Part shown: one piece after another, positions 46,187 through 57,177 of the stretch
Numbering within the stretch: the stretch's first letter is position 1
Layout: every line of letters begins with the position of its first letter
DNA from: Ichthyocystis sparus
GTDB taxonomy: Bacteria > Pseudomonadota > Gammaproteobacteria > Burkholderiales > 2013Ark19i
Direction: 5' to 3' (one strand)
Assembly: GCF_900078755.1 (NCBI RefSeq)
Contig: NZ_FKIH01000013.1
DNA: 64,000 nt
Made by a program: the position numbers and the translations under genes
The notes under the pieces: generated by a model
The model's database searches: none
What the model was told of the DNA's origin: nothing
Seen by the model: only the letters and a program-made list of their open reading frames with translations

Positions 46187-48708
46187 AAAAATTGTTATAC
46201 CAAAACACTATTTATGATCACTATAGTTATAATCTAAAATAAGCAACCAAACAACTTACACATTGCATCACTAAATAAAAAAATCAATAAACACCTAAAA
46301 CCTAACCTACAGTAAAAAAATTTTGAGGACACTTGGTTTGGATCTTTTTATGACAATAAGTATGATAAAAGAAGCGCCGAGTCAAACTCTCACCATAATG
46401 GATTATAGGTAGATACAGAGGAAGGAAATTTTCCCACCAATTACTATTTATACGTATCAGGTTATTACCTGTACATTTATACATTCCTAAAAATAATACT
46501 TACACATAAAATATGTTTGCAATTACCGCTTTTATTAAAAGCTTTTCCAATTTATCACTATTATCTCAAAATTAACCTCTCTTCCAACAAATAAAAATTC
46601 CTCCATAAAAAAAAGAAAATCACATATACAACAAAAAAATTGCTATCCTCATCATTTTTACTAAATTCTCATAAAAAATATAGCGTCTTAACATACAATC
46701 TACCCTGCAAAAATTACACAACGACTTTGTACTAAAAATATCAATGACAAACGTTCCAAATGCACAAGTCAAACCTGTAGAGAGTAACAACACAAAATGT
46801 TTGCCAACACCCTGCACTACTTGATTAACTAGTAATTACTCCTATCGTACCAAAGACTAAAATTAATACACTATCTACCAATTATAATGTACTTGCAGTA
46901 CATGATCTATAATATTATTTTAGCTGAATAACATTCACAGAGAAGTTATAATAAACACTGTAATGTAGTGTCATATATCATCTTAATAAAAACAAATTCA
47001 ATTGAAAATTGCAGTATTCATAGTACTTAAATCTCGGATTGCAGAACATTTGTCAATAGCAAGCAAACACAAGCACAATAAATACTCACATTTAAGTAGC
47101 AAGTATAATAAATTCTAAAAAGTCTTATGGCTCATAGAACAATGTTTCTAAGTCAACATCATTGCAAAAAACAACACACTTCAAGCAAACAAAGTTTGTA
47201 TCGAGCATACCCTTGTTCACTAGGCCTTAAAAGTACATAAATTAATAGTAAATACCCTACCCAAAATAAGAAAATCATATTCCATAGCTATTTACTATGT
47301 TTTTGGGTTCATATACTTATCCGCGCGCACATCACAAATACACTTGCCAAAATTATTATATTCTAAAACAATGAACTACAATACATATTTAGCTTGGTTT
47401 TTCATGGCAATGGTGTAAAGCAATAACAAAAAGTCAAACACCACAATTCCCCTACCACACCACACGGAGCTTTACGTAGATGGAGATAAGGTAAGGATAT
47501 TTTTCTACCAACTATAAGTATCCGAAGCACCGACTGAGGTATAGGCCCGTCACTACAGGTCTTTGGTTTCCTTAAGGCAACACTTAGACATAAAATATGA
47601 TTGCAATTACTTTTATTAAAATTCAACTTATCACTACTATCTTAATATTAACCACTATTTCAACAAACAAAAAATACCTCCAAAAAAACAAAAATTACAA
47701 ATACAACAAAGTATTGACATTCTTTTCTTCTAATTATTTAATTAAATCCTTCATTCCCTCATCACTATCATAAAGAAAATATAATGTCATAATATGCAAT
47801 CTAAACCACAAAAATCACCCAATGATTTTACAATAGAAGTATTAATAACTAATGTTTAAAATGAACAAGTCAAACCTAGAGAGCAAGAACACAAACCACT
47901 TTTTACTACCCTCCAATCTTATTGAATTTACAAATATAATCTATGATATTAGATTAGATAATTCTATTTGTTAGTAATAATGTTAGAAAAAAGTTGTTAT
48001 GAATATTACAGGAGGCAGATTATGGCAAAAAAATACACACAAACAACAACACGTATAAATGTATAAAAAATACACATTATAACAAATCAAATAAAAAAAA
48101 CCAGGCAACGCAATGTACTGTAGGTACAGACACTAATAAAATAAACCACATGTGAATTTATAGCATTTTTTAGAAATAGAGACTGAACTTAATATAGCAA
48201 TAGAAAAACATCACAACAAACACTAACACTTAAAATGAGTATAAGCAATACTAAAAATTCTTACTATTTATATACATCAAAAAAACTCATACTACGGATC
48301 ATAGAATTAAGGTCTTTAAAATTTTCCAGCAGCATCAACACCATTGCAAAAAACGCACCTTAAGCAAACGAAGTTTGCATTGATCGCACCTTTATTTATT
48401 AAGATTTAACAATACATCATACATCAATAGCAAATATTTGACGGACACAATCTATCATCTATATTGATATCTTTGCCCCTTAACAAACACTCTACTCAAG
48501 ATAAGAAAACAGCCCCCCCCTCTTCTCATATCATATTTTTTTGTTTCTACTATCTAAGCGCACATACCAAACACACTAGGCAAAGTCATTTTCATACTAC
48601 ATTGCCCACTCAAATTACTTTAATTACCACCATATCCCACTTGTCAGTTATTTCATTAATTGAACGCAAACACAAAATTATCACAGGTAATCGCATAGCA
48701 CACCATAA
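46187..48708. other. Array spacer with blocks A and D and a long duplicated segment
   Basis: No intact gene. It contains two copies of block A and the left copy of a duplicated segment at about 47394-48210. Frames at 46302-46484, 46620-46817 and 47402-47626 lie inside repeated spacer and are not supported as genes. A C8 run lies at 48513-48520. Confidence 0.6.
47394..48210. repeat. Long direct duplication, left copy
   Basis: It matches about 53033-53790 along most of its length, most strongly at the start (tttttcatggcaatggt, caataacaaaaagtcaaaca, acgtagatggagata, tatttttctaccaacta). The level of similarity is higher than between other array spacers, so it is a more recent duplication. Confidence 0.8.
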
Positions 48709-49041
48709 CTATAACTGCCTAACAAAATAAAATGAAAGAATAGATACACAAAGGGACAACACTACACCAATAAGCAAATAAGGCGAAGGATGAAGTTCAA
48801 TATCTTCTGACATAGAAAATTCCAAAGTCGAATAAACTGTTACCGAAGTCAACAATACTGCCAAAGAAAATAAAATAATCATATTTCGATCATTAAAAAT
48901 AGGATGAACAGCATGAGCATCAGGAAAGACAAGATCGTCAGGAGCATCACAGCCCAGTAATTCAGCAAGATCACCCACACCAGGCCCAGACCAAGGCTCA
49001 AAACCACCACATAGACACAAACCACAAATCAAAGTGAACAT
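48709..49041 (-). CDS. LCGGF-family small membrane protein, intact copy 2
   Basis: A 110-residue protein, the most divergent intact copy. The N-terminus reads MFTLICGLCLCGGFEPWSGP and continues GVGDLAELLGCDAPDD. It has little repeat and two membrane helices (MIILFSLAVLLTSVTVYSTL, YLLIGVVLSLCVSILSFYFV). The decayed copy at 52475-52833 is its closest relative in the array (both have PGVGDLAELLG). A C10 tract lies ~95 bases upstream. Function unknown. Confidence 0.72.
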   Translation of the reverse strand: MFTLICGLCLCGGFEPWSGPGVGDLAELLGCDAPDDLVFPDAHAVHPIFNDRNMIILFSLAVLLTSVTVYSTLEFSMSEDIELHPSPYLLIGVVLSLCVSILSFYFVRQL

Positions 49042-49136
49042 ATACTCATTATCAACCTATAACTAAAATCATTAATTACTATACTTATTATGTTTGCTTA
49101 CTGAACATATTTTGCCATTATCACAATCATAATCTA

Positions 49137-49146
49137 CCCCCCCCCC
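49137..49146. repeat. C10 homopolymer upstream of LCGGF copy 2
   Basis: Ten consecutive C on the plus strand (G10 on the coding strand), 96 bases before the ATG at 49041, in the upstream region conserved among array copies; the equivalent place in other copies has no such run. A possible slippage tract affecting promoter activity. Confidence 0.85.
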
Positions 49147-50042
49147 TATTACCTGCTATCACATCAAAAGCACCCAACACTCCAATCACAATAAAAAAAT
49201 CAAAATTGCAAGACGCGTCCAGCACACGCAATCCATGATCATGGGGAAGAATATCGTGATGAACATAGTATGATGTGGATTTATCATCACTCCTTCAACT
49301 ACTAATTATTATATTAGATTTAGTATTCATATAATATTAATATATAAAATATAATATAAAACTTTTTCATTAAAAATTTTTAATCACTATTGCAAATGAT
49401 TTACACCTCTCTACAGTAAAAAAATTCATACTATGGATCATAGATAAAAAAGCATGGCACACAACACGGTATACACATACTTATGGCAATTGAAAAAAGA
49501 GCAAGAAATGCAAGATGAATGTTGTAAGAAAAATCAAAACTACAAAAGCCTTAATAACGTAAGCTTTTTACATGACTCTTTGTTATAGAATCATTACGTT
49601 TCTAAAATTAATTTTAGCATCATCGTGCATTAGCACCATCGACATGCTTGCAAAAACAACGAACTTTGTGCAAACAAAGTTTGTACTAAGCACATTAGTT
49701 GTTCATTAATCTTTAATAACACATACACTGATGATAAAATTATCTGATGTACATAACCCATCACCTACACTTTAATATCTTCATTTCATAACAAACACTA
49801 TACTCAAAATAAAAAAATAAGATTCCTTTCTTATTTTTTGTTTATCTATCATTGATGTAAATGTCTAGAATGGTTCTGTCAAATTTATCTTCATTTGCAA
49901 TTAGATTTATTAATCTTTTACTACTCAAATACTACTCAGATTTAACATAAGTTAGCGCAATTACAAAATTGTTGGGAATAATCTATACCCAAATTCACAA
50001 ATACTAGTAACTACACGAAATACACTAAGTACACATCTAAAG
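49147..50042. other. Array spacer
   Basis: Contains blocks D (near 49.6 kb) and B (near 49.8 kb). No gene found. Confidence 0.55.
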
Positions 50043-50199
50043 CTAGATTAACTTCACTGCGGCACTATCTGCTACAAAAAATGTAAACACACGATTAGCT
50101 CCAAACTGGCAGACATGCACGACATCAACTTCAATACAAAACAAGATCGTATCAAACAACACTACAGTTAGATATACAACTATTACTATATTACTAGGA

Positions 50200-50526
50200 A
50201 ATAAAACAACTAGTATCAAGCATATAATAAATAAAGCCAAATAAAAAAACAATACTACCAAGATAGACCAAGATAGTCGACTATAAAATAAAGATCTTCA
50301 ATATCATCTAACTATATAATAATTCTAAGACACAAACAAACTGCTATTCCATCCATAAATAACGCCAGCAAATATAAAGAAAAATGAGCTCAGACTTAAA
50401 GACTATAAAAACAAAAGAGGCGGCAATAGGGACCAAGATCATCAAGTAAAACAAGATCAACTATATCAGATTCAAAATCATAGCTAAACATAAGCCAGCA
50501 CACAAAAATAAATAAGAAATAAACAT
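50200..50526 (-). pseudogene. LCGGF-family decayed copy
   Basis: Starting at ATG 50526 the frame reads a shortened N-terminus (FLCAGLCLAM) and stops early. Shifting frame recovers YDFESDIVDLVLLDDLG, matching the family segment after GGFE, and later DDIEDLYFIV, equivalent to DDPPDFYFEV. Several frameshifts make it non-functional. The frame at 50043-50261 downstream (hydrophobic) may be its displaced C-terminal part or spacer. Confidence 0.65.
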
Positions 50527-51339
50527 ATTATTACCTATTCATAATTATTATGCTATCTACAGCACCAATGATTCTACATAGACATAGCATAGAAGGGAGA
50601 TTTTTTTACCAATTATTGTTTATATGTACCGGCTCTTTACTACACACTTTCTAGTGCTAAAAATAACACTTATACATAAAAACACGTTTACAATTACTGC
50701 CTTTATTAAAATAAAAACTCTTCTAAGTTATCATTACTCTATTTAAATATTAACTACTCTTTACAACAAACAAAAAAAACGCTTTCATGAAAACAAAGAT
50801 CACATATACACTAAAAAAATTTATTCTCATTTTTTTCATTAAATCTTTCATATAAAAAAAACACAATATGTAATTTCTCTCTACGAAAACTGCAAAAACC
50901 GCTAGAAGATTTTACCTTAAAATCATCAATGACAAATATTTCAAATGAACAAGACAAATATGTAGAGCCACAGAGAATAAGAACATAAAACGTTTGTGAT
51001 TATTCAGCTATTTACTTATTTTACTATAATCACTTTTCGTGTACACTAAACTTAATGCAGCCAATACCACCGTACTTACAATGTATAAACTTTTATATTG
51101 TCTTAATAAATAGCCCGAGTAGCGTAATGTGGTTGGTAGTAATCTATGGTCAAACGTTCAAAGAACCCACAGCACCCAAGATACATTAGATATTGATCTA
51201 AGGGTGCATTAGTTCCACAATACAGCCCTATCTGCTTGCGAAAGGTATAACATGATCATCTGTAAACTGTAAAATGCAACCAGAAAAACCAAAACAGGGG
51301 CGCACAAACCAACCCTGCAAATTAGATACATACCTATAA

Positions 51340-51765
51340 TTAGGTCACAACCCAACTATCACAGAGTAGTAGATAAAACAGCAACAACAGTGACACAGAG
51401 TAGTAGATAAAACAGCAACAACAGTGAAAATGAAATAATTTCACTTCTCCCAAAAACAACAAGATCACCCACGTACCAACCCGTACAACAAATAAAAAAG
51501 CGTCAAATAAGAAAATACTTCCAAAATAACTGCCGAATAAATACCAGTACAAAAATCCCCAGTATCACTTATAGAGATTCTAATGGACAAAAAAAACTGC
51601 CACCGCATCCACAAATAATGACAATAAACATAAACTCCGTTCGAAGCCTCAGAAAGCAGGAGGAGCAGGATCAGCAATACATCTAACAACACAAATCACC
51701 AATAACTCACCTACATGAAGCTCGAAACCACCTCATAAAAACAGACCAACATCCAAAACAAACAT
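51340..51765 (-). pseudogene. LCGGF-family decayed copy with internal stop
   Basis: From ATG 51765 it reads MFVLDVGLFL, a TGA at the LCGG position, then GGFELHVGELL in the same frame, then stops. Further shifted segments (SDTGDFCTGIYSAVILEV) match the inter-helix region. A 34-bp exact tandem duplication lies in its 3' part. Confidence 0.7.
51361..51428. repeat. 34-bp direct tandem repeat
   Basis: acagagtagtagataaaaca plus gcaacaacagtga(c) occurs at 51361-51394 and 51395-51428, differing only at the last base. It lies in the region that matches the family's 3' end. Confidence 0.9.
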
Positions 51766-52474
51766 ATCTATCATCAACCCATAATTAAAATTAGTCACAT
51801 TAAAACCCTGCCCCATTACTACTATAGTAATAATCTAAAATGAGCAATAAAATGCACACCCCCTTACACTATCAAAAAGCACCCAACAACCCCAACCCAT
51901 AGCAATAAAACTATAATCTCAAGACACTTGATCTGACCTCTCTATGGGGCAAAATGAGGACCAAGCTAACTTCACGTTACTGGTGATCCTAAGTAGATAT
52001 ATGATATATGAAATTTTCCTACCAATTACTAGTTATTGCATTAGATGCATTACTAACAATAAAAACAGCACTCGTACATAAGATATGTTTGTAACTACTA
52101 CTTCTATCCAAAATAAATCCCCCTCCTATTTATCACTATCATTTAGAGATCTACTACTCTCCACAACAAACAAAAAATTTTCCATAAAAAAACAAAAATT
52201 TCCGTATTAAAAATATTAATAATAAAGGTTTCAAATGAACACACCAAACCCACACAAAAGCAAGAACACAAAATATGTATAACCATTTTGCGTTACTTAG
52301 TTAACTAGTATCTACTCTTACTGCACTAGAAACTAAATTACACTACGCTGCCCGCGCAAATTATACCTCAACTACCACCTTATCTCATTTGCCAGTTACT
52401 TCATGAATTGAGCACAGCCACAAAATTATCGTAGAAAAAAATAACCGCATAGCATGGCCATAATTACAGCTGCG

Positions 52475-52833
52475 TTATAACACGATATAACAAAAAAATC
52501 GATACGCAAAAAGACAACGCTCACATGGCAAGACAATGATGAGAGAAAAAAGGACCAAGATTATCATCTCCTGATATAAAAAGTCGTGAAGACAAATAAA
52601 CTGCCATCGAAGCCAACAACATTGCCAAAGAAAACAAAACAATCTCACCTCTATCAAAAAGTAAAGGAGGAGCAGCATCAGCAACTAGATCAACAGGATC
52701 ATCAGCAGCAACAGGATATCAGTAAAGACAAGATCATTAGGATCATCACCACCAAGTAATTCGGCAAGATCACCTACACCAGGACCAGGCTCAAAACCAC
52801 CGCATAGACACAAACAATAACTCAAATTAACAT
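52475..52833 (-). pseudogene. LCGGF-family decayed copy related to copy 2
   Basis: ATG 52833 is followed by an early TGA. One base shift gives LCLCGGFEPGPGVGDLAELL and GGDDPNDLVFTD. Another shift restores FDRGEIVLFSLAMLLASMAV. PGVGDLAELLG is shared with intact copy 2 at 48709-49041. At least two frameshifts. Confidence 0.75.
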
Positions 52834-53032
52834 ATTATGCACACTATTAACCTATAACTAAATTTATCGTACTTACTTACTTCATTACTGAACATGTTAC
52901 TTGCTACCATCACAAACATAATCTAAAACAAATGACTAACAGACTCCCTACTCCAGGTTATCACTAAAAGCACCCAGCACTTCAATCACTATAATTACCA
53001 TATTCACATTCGAAAACAATAAAATAATTCAG

Positions 53033-53790
53033 CTCGGTTTTTCATGGCAATGGTAAAGCAATAACAAAAAGTCAAACACCCCCCACACGGAGCTTCACGT
53101 AGATGGAGATAGGAGAAGGATATTTTTCTACCAACTAATAAACATAGGAAGCACATAATAGAAGTATCGGCCCGTACCTAGCCCCCTCGAGGTAACACTT
53201 AGACATGAAATATGCTTGCAATTATTACTTTTATTAAAGTTAAATTAATCACTACTATCTTAATATTAACTACTATTTCAACAAACAATGCCTCCACCTC
53301 CACAAAAACTACAGATACAACAAAAAAGTTGCTATTCCAATTATCTTATTAAATCTCTCATAGCCCTCATAAAGCTCTGATGAAAAATATATTATCGTAA
53401 TATGTAATCTTACCTACGAGCTCTACAATAATCACCCAACTGTTTTATGCTGAAGTATTTATAACTAATCCTTAAAATGATGAACAAGTTAAATCTATAG
53501 AGAAAGAGGAGCAAAAACACAAAACACTTGTTGCTATACTCCAGTCCTATTGAATTTACAAATATAACCTATGGTATTAGATCATTATATGTTAGTAAGA
53601 ATGCAAGATACTACAACCGGCAGCGAAAAAATATACACAAGTAATAACATGTATAAACGTATGCAAAATACATACTATAACAAATAAAAAAAATCAGGTG
53701 CAATAGCAGTAGGCACAGATATTAATAAAATAAATTACATGTGGATTTATGGCAATTTTTATTTTAGAAAGAGAAATAAAAATAAATTAT
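53033..53790. repeat. Long direct duplication, right copy
   Basis: Counterpart of 47394-48210, with small insertions and deletions. It follows the decayed copy at 52475-52833, whereas the left copy precedes intact copy 2, so the array is mosaic rather than a simple tandem series. Confidence 0.8.
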
Positions 53791-54282
53791 CATACATCAT
53801 TTTAATAAAAATTATGGTCTTAAATATAAGAATTTTCTCTTCAGCTAATATCTATAGCAATTTCTGTAGGTATTCGTAAATGCCGATTCTACAACATAGC
53901 AAAATGTAAAAATATCTATAATAAAGACTCTATAGCACGCAACATAACAGCAGACAAACAAATAAGATATACAGTTCCCGTAGTACTTAAATCTAGGTTT
54001 TGCTTAATTCATGCTTGTATATAACAAATTTAACATCCACAGCAGTCAAAACCATAGTTAGAATAACTAATAAAGAAAAAACTCCTAAAAAAATAAAATT
54101 ATCTAATTATCTAAGAACAGATGATTATGATCAAACAAATCATCAATATTCACTATACCAGAGAAAAATCTATCACATGAATATGAACAAACGACAAAAA
54201 AATAAGAACACTAAGCCACAACTTACATGCTATCAAGATTAATAATTCGGATAAATCCCTATCCTTATAATTAGGCAACAAC
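53791..54282. other. Array spacer
   Basis: Contains catagtacttaaatctaggt-type sequence near 53.98 kb. The plus-strand frame at 54000-54242 lies within spacer and reads a Lys/Asn/Thr-rich peptide of AT-rich composition; not supported as a gene. Confidence 0.5.
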
Positions 54283-54723
54283 CTAGCCATCAATAGCAGC
54301 AGACAACAAATAAAGCAATATCAAAAGAGAAGATATCGCCGAAGAAAAAATAAGAAAAAAGTTAGGGGGATCATCATCTGATATACGGAACCTAACAATA
54401 GGAGAATCCACAGAATCATCCGAGATACGGAACCTAACAATTGAAAAAAACACCACCGCAAACAACGACAATGCTATAGAAAATAAAATAACCTCACTTC
54501 GCCCATAAACAACAGGATCATCATCAGCGACAACAGGATCATCACCAGCGACAACAGGATCATCACCAGCGACAACAGGATCATCATCGGCAGCAGCAGG
54601 ATCATCGGCAACAACAAGGGCATCATGTAAAACAAAATCATCAGCACCAAATAAACCACCGGGATTACCTATACCAGGATCAAAACCACCGCATAAACAC
54701 AGACCAGCGCCCAAAACAAACAT
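54283..54723 (-). CDS. LCGGF-family small membrane protein, intact copy 3 (longest)
   Basis: A 146-residue protein, longest of the set. After MFVLGAGLCLCGGFDPGIGN comes an expanded 24-bp repeat (AGDDPVVA-type, about four units) and then a segment duplicated in the protein itself (IVRFRISDD occurs twice, with DSVDSP between). Two membrane helices: SEVILFSIALSLFAVVFFS and FSSAISSLLILLYLLSA. A TATAAT-like -10 (ggTATAATaa) lies ~40 bases upstream. The start is set at 54723 by the family N-terminus. The expanded repeats make it the clearest case of length variation. Confidence 0.78.
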   Translation of the reverse strand: MFVLGAGLCLCGGFDPGIGNPGGLFGADDFVLHDALVVADDPAAADDDPVVAGDDPVVAGDDPVVADDDPVVYGRSEVILFSIALSLFAVVFFSIVRFRISDDSVDSPIVRFRISDDDPPNFFLIFSSAISSLLILLYLLSAAIDG

Positions 54724-55389
54724 ATAGTACCATCGACCAGTAATTAAAATTATTATACCCAAAAGCTATTTATTATCACCACAGTTACAATATAAAACAA
54801 GCAACCAAACCACTCCCTCTTGAACTATCAAACAAAACGCCCAATACTTCACACACAACAACGGAACTAACTGTGAGACACCTAGTTTGATTTTTTTACT
54901 ACACAACAAGGAAAGGTAGTTACACCTCGCACTGCACTTTACTCAAATGGTCCACGATACGAGAACATAAGAAAATTTTTCTGTCAATTATTAGTTGCTG
55001 AATTGGATGCAGTATATACACTTTTTAGTGATAAAAACGGCACCTGCACACAAAATATATTTGCAACTATTGTTAGTTTCACTCTACTTTCATAGAAAAA
55101 ACATCGCAACATGTAGTTCACTCTACAAAAATCACCTAACGGTTTTGTACCCAAATATTAATAACAAATATTTTAAATGAACAATCGAAGAATAAAGATA
55201 GAAACAAAAAATTTTCCATTATTCAACGTAGCTCTGTCGCTTACAAAAAATGTAAACACGACCCTAACTACCAATTGGCAAACACTCACTATAAAGTACC
55301 CAAAACAAAAACAAGAACAAGAACAAGAACACATAGGTCGATGATACTACAAATTATTCCTAAATTAGTAACTAAACTAATTGCCGTAA
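54724..55389. other. Array spacer
   Basis: Contains block A (54.97-55.11 kb). No gene found. Confidence 0.55.
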
Positions 55390-55696
55390 AATTGGCATAA
55401 AAATGGAAACCGACATCAAAAGAGACAATATCACGGAGACAGACGAAGAAACAGCAAAATAAAAACCTGAAGAATCAACTGACGTGAAAACCATAACATA
55501 AGAAGAAATTGACACTGAAGCCAATAACAACATAGCATAAAAAACTCGACCTATAAGTCTACAAGGTCTACAAAGCCGGTGGGCATCAAGATCATCAGAT
55601 CAGGCTCAGCACAGCCCCCCAAAAAACACCAAGATCACCTACATCAGACTTCTTGGAATCACCACACAAATATAAGCCAGCGCCTAAAATAAACAT
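55390..55696 (-). pseudogene. LCGGF-family decayed copy
   Basis: From ATG 55696 it reads MFILGAGLYLCGDSKKSDVG and DLGVFWGAVLSLI, then stops. Downstream shifted segments (VDSSGFYFAVSSSVSVILSL) match the inter-helix and second-helix region of intact copies. Confidence 0.7.
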
Positions 55697-55772
55697 GTTA
55701 TCGCCAAATCCACAATCAAAACTGTCACTATACTAAAGTATTAATATTGCTATTATTCGTTACAATAAAATA

Positions 55773-56095
55773 TTAGGTGGATCCCAGCGATGCGGTATGG
55801 GGAACAATCCAACCATCACATAGTGATAGATAACAATAAAGTTGCATCAAAAAAGACAACACTGTTGCAATCACCGAGAAAGCCATAACGCAAAAATCAG
55901 GATTGTCATTTGAGATAATTAATACAACACTCGAAAAAAATCCTACTATAGCCATAAGTAAGGACAGAGAAAATATAACAGAATAACCACGACCTATAGC
56001 ATCAGGAGCAGCAAACAAACCATACCAAGCTCACTACAATCTAGGTAAGGCCCAAAAACTACGCATAGACATAAATCAGCGCCCAAAATAAACAT
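55773..56095 (-). pseudogene. LCGGF-family decayed copy
   Basis: From ATG 56095 it reads MFILGADLCLCVVFGPYLDC: the GG of CGGF is lost to a frameshift. The 3' part (56018 to 55773) is an open frame with two helices (YSVIFSLSLLMAIVGFFSSV, IATVLSFLMQLYCYLS) and SNDNPDFCVMAFS between them, matching intact copies. Confidence 0.72.
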
Positions 56096-56727
56096 ACTAC
56101 AATCAAGTATCAATTAAAATTATTTAAACATCAAATTACGCAATTGCTGCTTTTACTAAAATTTTTCCCAATTTATCACTACAAATTAAATATTAATTTC
56201 TCTTTAAACAAAACAAAAAATACCTCATTAAAAACAAAAATCACATATACAGAGGAATTGCTACTCCTATTTCTACCATTAAACCTTTCTAGAGAAAGCA
56301 CAGCATCATCGTAGCTTTCTCTACAAGCCCTACATATAATCTAGAATCACTAGACCATTTTATGCTAAAAACATTAATGGTAAATGTTACAAACAAACAA
56401 GTTAACTATTACCATAAGCTATTTGCAATTAAATTTATTAATTTTCTGCTATACAGATCGTATATCAATCAGCACAATTGCAAAACTATCATAGAACAGC
56501 AAAACAATTGCACAACACGTTGGAGATGATTTACAGTCAAATTTACTAAGTTACTAAGAACCGTAGTCGCCCAAGACACACCCAACACCTATCTAAAGAC
56601 AGATTAATCTCAATGTGGCATTATTTGTTGCTTAAGGAAGATAAAAACATGACAACAGCCACCAAATGTAAAATGCTAACGACAAATACAAAGCAAGAGC
56701 ATACCAATCATCGGTATTACAAATTAA

Positions 56728-57093
56728 CTAAATAAGAAATCTATTTGCAAATAAAAAAATTGATATCAAAAAAGACAACACCCCCGATGCAAACAAAGAA
56801 AGCGCAATAAAACCAGATTCATAATAATCATCTTGCACTACAAAGTCCGAAAAAATTGCTATCGCAGAAAGAAATAATACCAGAAAAATCAAAATAACTT
56901 CGCTTTGAGTAACAGGAGGCTGACCCTCAGCTACAACAAAATCATCAGGGTCATCAGGGTCATCAGGGGGGTCATCAGGGGGGTCATCAGGGAAAACAAG
57001 TCCATCATGGTTACCCTCCAACAAACCACCAAGATCACCTATATTAGGCTCGAAACCACCACACAGACATAAATTAGCACCCAAAACAAACAT
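56728..57093 (-). CDS. LCGGF-family small membrane protein, intact copy 4
   Basis: A 121-residue protein: MFVLGANLCLCGGFEPNIGD, LGGLLEGNHDG, a short Asp-Pro repeat (PDDPPDDPPDDPDDPDD), then SEVILIFLVLFLSAIAIFS and LFASGVLSFLISIFLFAN as membrane helices. A second ATG at 57099 (two codons earlier) is possible. A TATGAT -10-like sequence at 57126-57131 and a 10-bp x4 repeat lie directly upstream. Function unknown. Confidence 0.77.
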   Translation of the reverse strand: MFVLGANLCLCGGFEPNIGDLGGLLEGNHDGLVFPDDPPDDPPDDPDDPDDFVVAEGQPPVTQSEVILIFLVLFLSAIAIFSDFVVQDDYYESGFIALSLFASGVLSFLISIFLFANRFLI

Positions 57094-57125
57094 ATCCATT
57101 ATCAACCAACCAATTAATTAAAGTT

Positions 57126-57131
57126 ATCATA
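57126..57131 (-). promoter_or_regulatory. Putative -10 element of LCGGF copy 4
   Basis: TATGAT on the minus strand, about 33-38 bases before the ATG at 57093. The expected -35 position falls inside the adjacent 10-bp repeat. Confidence 0.4.
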
Positions 57132-57137
57132 GCAATA

Positions 57138-57177
57138 GCGCTCTTATGCGCTCTTATGCGCTCTTATGCGCTCTTAT
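57138..57177. repeat. 10-bp tandem repeat x4 in promoter region
   Basis: gcgctcttat occurs four times exactly, ending six bases upstream of the TATGAT of copy 4. Ten bases is about one helical turn, so unit gain or loss would move upstream elements by whole turns. The GC-rich unit stands out from its AT-rich surroundings. Confidence 0.93.

Noticed and set aside
47402..47626. 74-residue frame in a duplicated spacer
   Set aside because: The second copy of the same segment (53.03 kb) does not keep the frame open.
51100..51300. Slightly GC-richer stretch resembling a structural RNA
   Set aside because: No tRNA-like arms or convincing stem-loop set could be drawn.
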